Below are positions 14,024-23,591 of a DNA stretch of 64,000 bases, piece after piece. Location of the stretch: contig OX246746.1 in NCBI GenBank assembly GCA_945910005.1, forward strand, positions 24,555,987 to 24,619,986, in the 5' to 3' direction. The stretch is from Isoperla grammatica. Its lineage: Eukaryota; Arthropoda; Insecta; Plecoptera; Perlodidae. A program made the position numbers and the translations under genes. The stretch's first letter is position 1. The number at the start of each line of letters is the position of its first letter. The notes under the pieces were generated by a model. It was not told the origin of the DNA, searched no databases, and saw nothing but the letters and a program-made list of their open reading frames with translations.

Positions 14024-14079
14024 GAAAATCAGTTCTTAATACTGAGTGGTAAACCACTCAGTAATAAGAACTGATTTTC
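14024..14079. repeat. 27-bp near-perfect palindrome made of two SINE 3' ends
   Basis: The arm at 14024-14050 and the arm at 14053-14079 are reverse complements with one mismatch and a 2-base centre. Each arm equals the terminal hairpin segment (ACTGATTTTC ... CCACTCAGT) seen at the end of SINE family A copies at 38.0 and 62.2 kb. The left arm is only about 30 bases of a second, oppositely oriented element. Confidence 0.8.
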
Positions 14080-14645
14080 AGTGTGCGACATTTATACAAT
14101 GTATTATGTGCTTCGTTGCTATGACGGCTCCCTTAAGGGCAAAGGGTAGTCTCTACGTCAAAAACCGCAGAAAATGTTCATTATTAAATAATATCTCAAG
14201 ATTGCAACAAGAAAGCGAAAATCTAAATCAGCAGCGAACTTTGCTTTGGTAAGCCCTACAGATTGAATAAAATATTATAACCATTAGCGTAGTATTTTGA
14301 TTATAATTCGATAATTAGTAATACAATTAATTATTTATAAAAATACATACTGATTATAATATAAGTCACGACTTAGCGCATTCAATGTGTAGGGCTTACT
14401 AAACCACAGTGCGCTGTTGATTAAGATTTTTGATTTCGAAGCCCATTCTTGTGATATAAATTAAAAATGAAAATTTGTTGCGGTTTTTGACGTAGGTGTA
14501 TCCTTCCCTGTTAAGGCACCGTTTACCATGCACCAGTTTAAAATCAATTTCCACAGTTGAACCCTTCGCCAAACCAGGAATCGAACCCTGAATCTTCGGC
14601 ACCGGAAGCGCGAACAAGCTCACTAGACCAACGACGAACCACACT
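14053..14645 (-). mobile_element. SINE family A copy, interrupted by an inverted-repeat element
   Basis: Minus-strand element. The tRNA-like head lies at about 14560-14645: an A-box-like TGGTCTAGTG from 14621-14630 and a B box GGGTTCGATTCCTGG from 14575-14589. The body block ending in CGGTG/GCCGTCATAGCAACGAAGCAC and the terminal CCACTCAGT hairpin at 14053-14079 match the copies near 38.0 and 62.2 kb. The body is split at GGCTCC / CACCGTTTAC by the element at 14137-14510; in the 62-kb copy these blocks are nearly adjacent. The B box fits polymerase III promotion, but the copy looks too disrupted to be active. Confidence 0.75.
14137..14510. mobile_element. fold-back MITE inserted in a SINE, flanked by TTAA
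   Basis: Arms at about 14137-14268 and 14380-14510 are inverted repeats of roughly 130 bp, diverged but alignable throughout (shared blocks TACGTCAAAAACCGCA and GTAAGCCCTACA). The spacer is about 111 bp. TTAA lies immediately outside both ends (14133-14136 and 14511-14514), the target duplication typical of piggyBac-type transposition. The flanks rejoin into an uninterrupted SINE body. No transposase is present. The superfamily call rests only on TTAA, because the terminal bases are not a textbook piggyBac end. Confidence 0.7.
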
Positions 14646-15457
14646 TACCGAATTAAGTACGATGTTTCCGACGCCAGTCTCAGAAACGTCGTTTTTTATT
14701 CAATAAGTTTCAAGTGTTTTAATATTTTACAACGGAAATGGCTAACATTTTATGTTATTTGTTTAAAACGAGGCGGCAAGTTATGTATCTTAATTCCCCA
14801 ATAGCCGTAAGCATGCTATCAAACAGCGAACACTAGTAAAACACATGGGCTATTCGTTGGACGCACAGTATAGCAAGTCCGTCAGTACTTTACTCACAAG
14901 ACCGGTGTTTAAATGCGTGACAAGTACCAACCAAGGGTTCAATGTTAACTAAATCAATATCTTACGTGAATTTGCAATGCAGTAACGGCTCAGGTTGGCC
15001 TGACACATCATGCATAGCCTACATACACGCTCAGTATCGTCAAAGAAAGAATAGCCTATCACGCGATTAGGCTGAAATAATTATTACGTAAGGTCGATTT
15101 TTAGAATTTATTTATGTATTTATTTATTTACTTAACCAATGGAAAAATGTCCGGTGTTATCTTTAAGTAAACGACAAACATAACGTCTCTCTTTGAATAG
15201 CGCCTCGTTAAACAAAAGAAGTTTCTGAATTGATAACTATCACTATGCCAGTAGGAATGTGTACACATATTTTTACACGCTCACACATATACTACATACA
15301 AATTAGCTTCTTTGGTACCAAATGCCCATAATCCCACATTCTAGTTTGATGGAAGATTACAGCTGATGAGGTAAAATACAAATAAATAACAAAAATCTTC
15401 GATTATGGCGTACAAAACACGGCTGGCGAATAGTGACAGTCGTGTTTTAATGTTATA

Positions 15458-15986
15458 TGATGAAGATTACAGAAAATCTTGAAATCCTCCGAGATTTCAA
15501 ACAGCAAAGTTGCGGTTTTTAGTCATTTGTGATTTTAACATTTTTGATTACAACAAAATTGTAACCGTGAATACTTATCGTTTTTAACCATAATGCCACA
15601 TAAAGGCATTGGCGCCAAGTTATAAAGCCGCCTACATACATACCAAGGAATAGTACATAACCATTCTTCATCCAAACATCTATAGCCTTGTTATTTGCTA
15701 GTCTCATTCCAATCTATGAATTGATGAAGATTACAGAAAATCTTGAAATCCTCCGAGATTTCAAACAGCAAAGTTGCGGTTTTTAGTCATTTGTGATTTT
15801 AACATTTTTGATTACAACAAAATTGTAACCGTGAATACTTATCGTTTTTAACCATAATGCCACATAAAGGCATTGGCGCCAAGTTATAAAGCCGCCTACA
15901 TACATACCAAGGAATAGTACATAACCATTCTTCATCCAAACATCTATAGCCTTGTTATTTGCTAGTCTCATTCCAATCTATGAATT
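15458..15986. repeat. perfect 264-bp tandem duplication
   Basis: 15458-15721 and 15722-15985 appear identical base for base. The matching ends at 15723/15987 on the right and 15457/15721 on the left. The unit has no recognised coding content; a 62-codon minus-strand frame is simply duplicated with it. Identity suggests a very recent duplication, or an assembly artefact. Confidence 0.9.
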
Positions 15987-16225
15987 ACTAAGCCACATTT
16001 CTAGATGAGTAGCAACATCAGTAGCCATACGGGAGAACAAGACTGTTTAAAAGAGTTGTTAACACAAATATTCCGTCATATCCTCGATTTAATTTGTCTC
16101 CTAGTGTACGGTTTGTGACGGTAGTAAATCAGTAAAGGTGGGAACTCTATTCATTGTTTTCCTATACGGTGACCGTTTTTCTCATCAACATAATATCTTG
16201 CCTATCAATTCTTAAATTATATTGA

Positions 16226-16520
16226 GATAAAAATTAAATCAATTAAGTGTAGGAGAGTTTCAATGTTCAGTCCGACCCTCAATTTACTATGTCGGTGAGT
16301 GTATGTGGCCTAGCTTATTACAGTATAAGAAACATCATCTTATGTAGCCGATTTATTGATTTATGATCATGTATTAATTCTTGAAAAAGTGAAATAAATT
16401 AATACACTCCAGGAAGTTTTTGTTCTGTCCGACCGTCAGTTTACTTATGTCGGCGAGCGAGTGTATCTGCTTCTCGCTTCTCGCGTCTCTCTATCAGCAT
16501 AAGAAGAAGCAGCTGAGTGT
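16226..16520. repeat. diverged direct duplication, period about 160 bp
   Basis: Blocks GTCCGACC, TCA-TTTACT and TGTCGG-GAG followed by GTGTAT recur about 160 bases apart (near 16269 and 16427), as do AGGA-AGTTT and the flanking AAAT-AATTAA. Similarity is clear but eroded. Confidence 0.6.
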
Positions 16521-16653
16521 TGGCTCGGGTATTGGTCAACTGGTCACTGAATGAACAATTCTTCAGATTATTTCAAATCAATCATCTGGAGTGGTCAAGG
16601 ACCCTGACACGTGCCCAAGTAAACCCCAACGAATATCGACTGGACGTGCGTGT

Positions 16654-16661
16654 ATAAAAGT
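16654..16661 (+). promoter_or_regulatory. TATA-box-like motif
   Basis: A TATAAAAG octamer sits in a locally GC-richer stretch (about 16610-16700). It is about 2 kb upstream of the first visible growth-factor exon, but no signal-peptide exon was found between them, so a promoter role is only a possibility. Confidence 0.2.
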
Positions 16662-16699
16662 GCGTGCGGCCTTGTGATATGCGTACACGACCTTCAAAC

Positions 16700-18699
16700 G
16701 TACTCTCCCCTGTCAAATATATTATCTTAACTTTCATTGACCAAATTAAATATTATCTAGGTAATTAGATTACTTTGATCCTCATAAACTTTTAATTTCA
16801 ATTGCCCTTTAACCTCGTAGAGTAGTTTAGTACAGTGCTGGACATAATAATATAGCGTCGTTATCACATTTGAAGTGATTCTATTACCGAATACAACGAA
16901 TGAGGCAAAAATGAAATGTTCCAAGTTGTATTATTTTATAGGAAATTTTAAGCATCCATTTTGCACCATACTGTTTACATGTCTAGTTTAACATAAAACA
17001 ATTGTTATTTCATGTCCCATCTAACAAAGCATATGAAAGCATGCTTAGTTAAGCATATCTCTTCCAACTTTGATTCAGATTTAATAAAGATTGAAATTGC
17101 CAAAGTTTCCCAATTAATGACATTGTCAACATGAAACAACTTGAAACCATATTTAGATGTACACAACTGATGCACTATACATACCACAAATCAAACCACA
17201 ACCTATTTATAGCAAAGTATCATAGAGATGAAGTTATATTAAGCGGACCAACCACATTGTGTGATAACTGATAAGGCAATTAATTAATTAGCTTATTGTA
17301 AAACGAATGAGTGTAGTTCACTTATCGAGTCACAAAATGCAAGACTAAGGTTTCTCGAATTGATAACGACGGTTTCAACCAACCAGCATTACATTCAAAA
17401 TGCAAGTTTGTCCTTACGAATCCCCAATTTTATTCTGAGAAATCTCCGATTAACGGATAAACTCGAAACTAAACGTGATATGTAAAACCAAGCGAAGTCT
17501 ATACTTAAACTCCGTTTGCACTTGTCCGTTACAAATTGTAATCAATAATAAGAGGTGTTACATGTGCTTATAATGTAACACATGAACAAGTATTGATTTG
17601 GTTTACATGGAAACGCACGTGTAAAAAGCACTTGCACGTACCGTATTAGTAGCACATTTGCTTTCTTTCACACAGTCACAATGAATTACTACTTAAAAGT
17701 TTGTCTTTCTTTTATCTACTTGGAGCGTAATAATATGTTGTCATTTGTCCTGTGTTGTTGTGTCACCAGTATTTGGTATTTATGGGGAAATGTGATCTAT
17801 AAAGTAAAACCTGAATGATTGAGATGAGTATTTTAAGAATATTGCGCTCATATTTTATATAAGTAATGGATCGCCTATTGTAGAGTCTAAACAATGACAG
17901 TTTTCTTAGTTGTTACGAAACTACATAATATGGGTTAGTTATGAATTGTTCAATGTTGTGTTACACTTGCAAGATATTCGTGTGGTTTAATATTCAGAGT
18001 AATATAATACACGAAATCGAAACCGTTTTATTGGTGAAACAATTCACGTTGCAATAATTCAAACTTTGCTGTAAATTGAGTATTTTTCAACTTGCCAAAT
18101 TAAGGTGTATGTATTGAATAGCTAGCTGCTATCTAGCTGCGCTGCACGACATGCAGATTAGTTATTTAAAAAATCTTAAATGCACCTTCAAATTTTGTTA
18201 GGTAGAAAATCAATATCACTCGTACTTTTCTAAAATGAGTGCAAAATTAAACATAGTGATGCGGATTTTTGTATGTTCGTTAACAATACCATTGTCCATC
18301 ATCTAGCTGCTGTGAAAACCAATATTCTGTGCTTTTAATACATAAAATGTTTCGTTTATCGGCACAAAGTTTAGATTTTCACGTGTTTTGTACCGGCGGA
18401 CAAAAGAATTCCACTGCAAAAGTAATGCACACAGTATCATTTTTCAAAATAGTTATAGGTAATGGACAAAGGTGTTTTTTAGGACCAAACAAAAATATGC
18501 TTCACAATTTTTAATTTTTCACTCCGAAATTAGTGTATACTAATTTTCGAAAAACATTCTGATATAAGAGGTAATGTCTGTTTGAGAAAGAAGACCGAGG
18601 CAGATATTGATGCATCTACCCTAATGTGAGATATGGCTTTAGTAAGTAACATGAAACCTCTACCGATCTCATGATTATCACAGACGTTGTTGTTTCCAG
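16700..18699. other. gene-free stretch upstream of the myoglianin-like exon
   Basis: AT-rich with no recognised exon. The last bases before 18700 form a usable 3' splice site (TTGTTGTTTCCAG). The expected upstream coding parts of such a gene (signal peptide and N-terminal propeptide helices) were looked for in translation and not recognised. The stretch is therefore likely intronic. Confidence 0.5.
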
Positions 18700-19160
18700 A
18701 TCCTAGATTGCGCCACAGTTGGAGAGGCCAAGACGTCCAGTATTTCCGTTTCTCCGACAAGGTGGCTCGCAACCGCGTCCTCAGCGCTCAGCTGTGGGTC
18801 TACGTCAGAGGTACCGACCACGAGTTCCCCGCATCCTCATCCCCTACATCGTCCTCATCAGTGTCATCATCGTCCTCCGAGGGTAACGACGGCTCCATCG
18901 TCACCCCGTTCAACATCTCCGTGATGAAGGTGATGAGGACGGGGGAGACCAAGTCGGACAGCCCCCCGTACGCACAAGTCTTGTCGGAGAAGAGACACAG
19001 GCCGAGAGGAAAGGGGGGCTGGATCAGTCTGGCCATCAAGGGGCTCATGGTGGAATGGTTTAAGAACCCGAGGAACAACTTCGGCGTGGTGATTCAGAGC
19101 ACTGACAGCCAAGGCAGGCAGCTAGTTGTCACTGACCATGATCAGGAAAACAGAACTCTG
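18700..19160 (+). CDS. myo: myoglianin/GDF8-GDF11-like ligand, propeptide exon
   Basis: This internal exon encodes about 154 residues of a TGF-beta propeptide. It opens with a split codon then PRLRHSWRGQDVQYFRFSDK and LSAQLWVYVRG, the beta-sandwich core of the latency-associated region in the myostatin/myoglianin group. It continues through FNISVMKVMR, GGWISLAIKGLMVEWF and FGVVIQSTDSQG. The 3' splice site is TTTCCAG/A (AG at 18698-18699); the 5' splice site is CTCTG/GTAAGG, leaving phase 0, which matches the next exon. A serine-rich insertion (residues after EFPA, about 18832-18880) lies between LWVYVRG and the next strand. The exon is much more GC-rich than its surroundings. The propeptide would direct folding and hold the mature dimer latent after secretion. 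The signal peptide and first propeptide helices must lie on upstream exons not seen here. Confidence 0.93.
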
Positions 19161-19931
19161 GTAAGGGCATGTTCCAGTATAGGATATTTATGGAGTTCAC
19201 GTGATCTTTGACCTTGATTAGATACCGGGGCGTGGCTTACAAACTAATCTAAGATATAATGTTGTATACATGCTTTTAAGCAGACTTGCTCTAAACTTAT
19301 TACCCAGTTCAAAACAATAAATATAATTTCTGAAACATACGGTTTACACAAATGATGTTTGATGTGCATTCGTGGACTTTGACTGTAAATGTAGTTTCTA
19401 AGTTCAATGTAGATAAATGTAACGTTGAACAGTTAAACGTAAAAGTTTTGATGATACTATGGATTTATCCTACTAACCCTGGTTCAGATTATGACAAAAC
19501 TAATCCATACGCTGAACACAAACACAGTATTGACTGACGTATGAACCTTGATTTCAAGCTAACGAGTCAATTCTATTTCCGCCAATAGCTAAACGCGAAA
19601 GCATAGTCGCACGGATCTTCGATTGCTGATAATATCACTGTCAATTTCTGTGCATAACACCCGTGGTTGTTGGTCTAAACTATCCGTTACTCTAACCTAA
19701 ATCACTGTGCGAATATTGCTTTCGTCATAAGTGGTTATATTCACAGCAAAACAGTGCTTCATTGTTAGTGAGCGTTACTTTTGAAAGACGTTCCTTATTT
19801 CTTATGTTCTTCCGTGATCAATATTCTCAATAAATTGCAGAAAACTAAAAAAAAACAAAAAAAAAACAGAGGCTTGTATATAAAAAAAAAAAATGAAACA
19901 ATTGAATAATTACTAGTTATTAAATACCGAT

Positions 19932-20094
19932 AGAGGTGGCTCAGCGGTAAGACGAAAGACAGTCATCTCAGTCGTGAAGGCGAATTCTGGGACTGTCATA
20001 CTACCGCCCTCAGACATTCCTTCCCAACTGTCCAACACCCTAATATACCTAGTTAGTCACCTGAAGAGGGCCATATCAGGCACCATATAATAGC
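19932..20094 (+). mobile_element. SINE family B fragment
   Basis: It starts with an A-box-like GGTGGCTCAGCGGT. It then shares ordered blocks with 34560-34738: GGGACTG, CTTCCCAACT, TACCTAG-TAGTCAC-TGAAG and CACCATA. The B-box portion present in the 21.9- and 40.3-kb copies appears to be deleted here. Confidence 0.55.
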
Positions 20095-21908
20095 GAAACA
20101 TTATTATTAATTTTTAAATTTCCTGTGCATTTGAAATGCATCCAGTGCGCCTGATAAACAAGAGGGTCCAGTTAAAGTGCGCAGATAGATCACGGCTACA
20201 CGTGCCTTACACCAGTGATATCGCAGTGCAAAGTCCTGGCTATATTATTGAGCTGAGTGCCAAAAAGCATCTGATGTTAATAACCACCGAGTAGACAATC
20301 CTCAACAATCTATATTTGTCTCTTATCTTCCTGATGGGTGACGGCAACATTTCAACATTTTTCTAAAAAAAAACATTTTCCTAAATTGTTCTAAAATAAC
20401 ATTACGTATTGGTACTTATGTTTTATGTGTAGACTAATTAGAGTAAAGCGTTTTTTTATCGTTTTCTCAGGTTTCTTCTTTCATTACTATGTATTTATAA
20501 ATTTATGCATATATTGTTTAGTAAATCACTCCTACTTGATGTGTATTTCAGCATTAAATATAAATAGATACGTAACTTAATGAGCTAGACGTAGAATTAA
20601 ATAATACTAATATAATAAAATGAACAAGCTGTAGTGGGGGTAGCATACAACAGAATTATGGTTTTACGGTGACAAAATCATTGCTTACTTGCATTGTTCA
20701 ATCTCCGACATATCTACGTCAAGGGTAGTAAAGATGTCTTCTTCTTTTTTATCAATACCTCTTTGGGTTAGTTAGCGAGAACACGCGTACTATGTGATTT
20801 AGCCAATCGTATAGCCCATGGAAGTTACCAAGGTCAGTAGAATGCCTATTGCCCAGGACTTGCGTAAATATATTGCGTATTAGTAGGCACGAACTAATTC
20901 AAAGAGTATTGTTGAAGAAGATGTCACTACCAGGCTTACTCTTGATTTATGGAGATTGTACATGAGTTATCGAACTTGTTTTTACTTTTGTGGAGGATAA
21001 ATATTACAGTAATTTTAACTGTAATTAATAAAACAAATAATATCCCTAGTACCATAATGGTTTATACAAAGTTCAAAGTTTAAGATTGGCTTCTGAGAAA
21101 TTTAGTTAAAGTACGAATAATTATATAAGACTTTTTAAACAAAAAAAGTAGGTGATTAGTGCTAAGATCTTAAGAGAGTTTGCCTTCCCCCACCCCCGTG
21201 GACGGAATAGCACAATATGCAGGCACAATAGCGTGGTTGTGTTATGAGCACCAGTACAAATATAAACTTCCAGTACATAAGAATATAATTACTTATACAG
21301 GCCAGTTACCGGCTTCTACACGACCGTGTCCGTTATCGTTGACTCTAATCCTGTTTTCTACGAAACAAAAGAGTATTATTTCTGCATTGAAAACAATAGA
21401 ATATTTGAATTTTGAAAAGTAACAATACCTACCTAACTTTAAGAGTCATTGCCCCAGAGTAAAAGCGAAGATGTTTTACAGGAATACGCGAAGCATATAG
21501 ATCTATCTGATGGTTGACTGAATAATGCACTTCACGCTATGTTGACCAAACGTGTCGTTTTCAAAAACTTATTTTTTTAATGATATTTACTTCTATTATT
21601 TTTTGCATTATTTTGTTTTTATTGAGTTAAAATGTCCTGGTTTTTGATCGCATCATTAATGTATTTCTATGCGCGTACAACATCTATACAAAAACATATT
21701 CATATCTAACGGAACAATATATCTAAAACGTTCTCTTATTGCTAGTTCAATAGCGTATTTATGACAGCCAAATTGTTCAAAATCTGTAAATTAATTTTTT
21801 TTTACTGACATAAATTTGTTTTATTAAATTTCATCTCAATTGTTTCAATTTCAAGTGATGTACTAAAGGAAATATTTAATAATTAACAGGCTTTATGTAC
21901 TTCAATAT

Positions 21909-22075
21909 CAACAGCAAAAGCTCAGACAGAGCTCACCTGTCGCAAGTTCGATTCTTATCGGTGGCAATCGTGACTGGAGTTGTTTACTACGTAATTTACT
22001 ACGAGGAAATTTCCTTCAGTAATAAGGTGAATGACTGCTGGAATTTATCCCACTGACATTCCTTCTTCCCAATAA
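21909..22075 (+). mobile_element. SINE family B copy
   Basis: GCTCAGACAGAGCTCACC is followed by a B-box-like AAGTTCGATTCTTATCGG. The body blocks GGTGGCAATCGTGACTGGAG, a TTCCTTCAGT segment and CCCACTGACATTCCTTC-TCCCAA are shared with the other copies. It is a diverged tRNA-derived SINE inside the intron. Confidence 0.55.
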
Positions 22076-22354
22076 ATTAACTCCCTAGTAAATACTCGAG
22101 CTTAAAAGCGACGCACTTCTCAAACACAATTTAGCACACAAATAACATTATTGGAAACATCCCAAACTACATTTGCAACATTGTACCAACCGGACACTTT
22201 AAGCGGTATGTTCCAACGAACGACGGTTTTGTAGTATGTAAACATGTGTTAGTAGAGAGGTAGTGTTACGATTTAAGAAGCCTTTTTCTTTAACAATAAC
22301 CTTAAATCGGTTTTCTGTATTTTATCTATTGCAATATAAAGAACAACTCTTAAT

Positions 22355-22445
22355 TATTGTGTATTGTGTATGTAGTTTTATTTCTTGTCCAATGCAAAAG
22401 GTTACGGGTTCGATTCCCGGTTTAGGTTAATTGTTTATAACATTT
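22355..22445 (+). mobile_element. SINE family A head fragment
   Basis: CCAATGCAAAAGG followed by a perfect B-box-like GGGTTCGATTCCCGG matches, on the plus strand, the head of the 37.2-kb SINE (CCAGTGCAGAAGG ... GGTTCAATTCTCGG). The A-box half is not recognisable, so it is not called a tRNA gene. Confidence 0.5.
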
Positions 22446-22629
22446 ATTTTTATAATTATAATAATAGTAATACTAACGATAATAACAATGAATCGGCCGC
22501 AACCGTACACACACGACATAAAGAAGATAATTTTGTTATTTTATCAAGATTTAGCACAGTGTACGAGTATGATGAAATGAAGACTAATTTAAGCCAGTAA
22601 TGTAATCGAGTAAGTTAAACAAGGTACCT

Positions 22630-22985
22630 CATGGACATACTTGACATTACATCCGTAATTGTCCGTATAACTTGTTAACACCGACTTTGACAGAGAATGA
22701 TGACGGTTTAGTGACACGTGAAGGTAAATAAGATCGACACATGGAAATACTTGATATTACGTCCGTACGGATTAGTAACACGCGAAGTTAAATAAGATAG
22801 AAACATGGAAATACTTGAAATTACATCCGTAATTGTCGGTATAACTTGTTAACACTGACTTTGACAGAAGATGATGATGGATCAGTGACACGTGAAGTTT
22901 AATAAGATCGACACATGGAAATACTTGATATTACGTCTGTACAGCATGTTAAAGCCGGTTTTGACCGAGATATGTAATATGTATG
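22630..22985. repeat. composite tandem repeat, 174-bp period (110 + 64)
   Basis: CATGGAMATACTTGAMATTAC starts recur at 22630, 22740, 22804 and 22914, spacings 110, 64 and 110. Long units add AATTGTC-GTATAACTTGTTAACAC-GACTTTGACAGA; short units lack it. It is intronic, with moderate divergence between units. Confidence 0.8.
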
Positions 22986-23207
22986 TCATACTTATACATT
23001 CATTCAATAAAATAATAAATCTAAATATATGCAATCCGTTGGACTCAGCTGGTATAGGTTAAAGCATGGTCGCACCTGACCACAGTAACCTCCACAAAAA
23101 TGATGAATTATTGGTCGATCTAAACAAAATTAGGAAATTCTATTTCCTCCATGTGACGATATGACTAAACCCCAGCCGATTAACAAGATGGGTGTTGTTC
23201 CTCACAG

Positions 23208-23591
23208 GTACCGTTCGTCGAGGTGAACACAACCGATGGACGCAAACACCGCACCAAGCGAACCATCGGCCTCAACTGTGACGAGTCCTCCAAGGAGTCC
23301 CGCTGCTGCCGCTACCCTCTCACCGTCGACTTCGAGGAGTTCGGCTGGGACTGGATCATCGCGCCCAAGAAGTACGAGGCCAACTACTGCAGCGGAGAGT
23401 GTCCATATGTGTTCCTGCAGAAGTATCCTCACACCCATATCGTGCATCTTGCCAACCCTGCCGGTACAGCTGGTCCCTGTTGTGCCCCGCGGAAGATGTC
23501 CTCCATTTCCATGTTGTACTTTGACAACGAGTGCAATATCATCTACGGCTTGTTACCGGGCATGGTTGTTGATCGGTGCGGGTGCTCGTAG
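23208..23591 (+). CDS. myo: myoglianin/GDF8-GDF11-like ligand, terminal exon with mature domain
   Basis: The last exon encodes 127 residues, opening in phase 0 after [21 protein letters not shown] leads to the furin-type site RTKR (ending at 23261) and a 109-residue mature ligand, the same length as GDF8/GDF11. The family signatures [36 protein letters not shown] and a terminal DRCGCS are present. Cysteines at mature positions 6, 15, 16, 43, 47, 73, 74, 106 and 108 match the family's knot and inter-chain pattern. A tenth cysteine occurs at position 91 (codon 23532-23534). The product is expected to be secreted, cleaved, and to signal as a dimer through type I/II activin-type receptors to Smads; in insects myoglianin acts in muscle, neuron remodelling and moulting timing. 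Stop codon TAG at 23589-23591. Confidence 0.97.
   Translation, partial: VPFVEVNTTDGRKHRTKRTIGLNCDESSKESRCCRYPLTVDFEEFGWDWIIAPKKYEANYCSGECPYVFLQKYPHTHIVHLANPAGTAGPCCAPRKMSSISMLYFDNECNIIYGLLPGMVVDRCGCS

Larger units (their letters stand above)
19161..23207 (+). other. phase-0 intron of the myoglianin-like gene
   Basis: About 4.05 kb, beginning GTAAGG and ending CTCACAG. It separates the propeptide exon from the exon encoding the furin site and mature ligand. It contains SINE fragments (19932-20094, 21909-22075, 22355-22445) and a 174-bp-period repeat (22630-22985). No other coding sequence was recognised. Confidence 0.85.

Noticed and set aside
18800..19112. Minus-strand frames of 81 to 92 codons
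   Set aside because: Antisense shadows of the GC-rich propeptide exon.
22395..22435. Genuine tRNA gene
   Set aside because: The B-box and T-arm half is excellent, but no matching acceptor stem, D arm or A box could be found upstream. It matches the SINE family A head.
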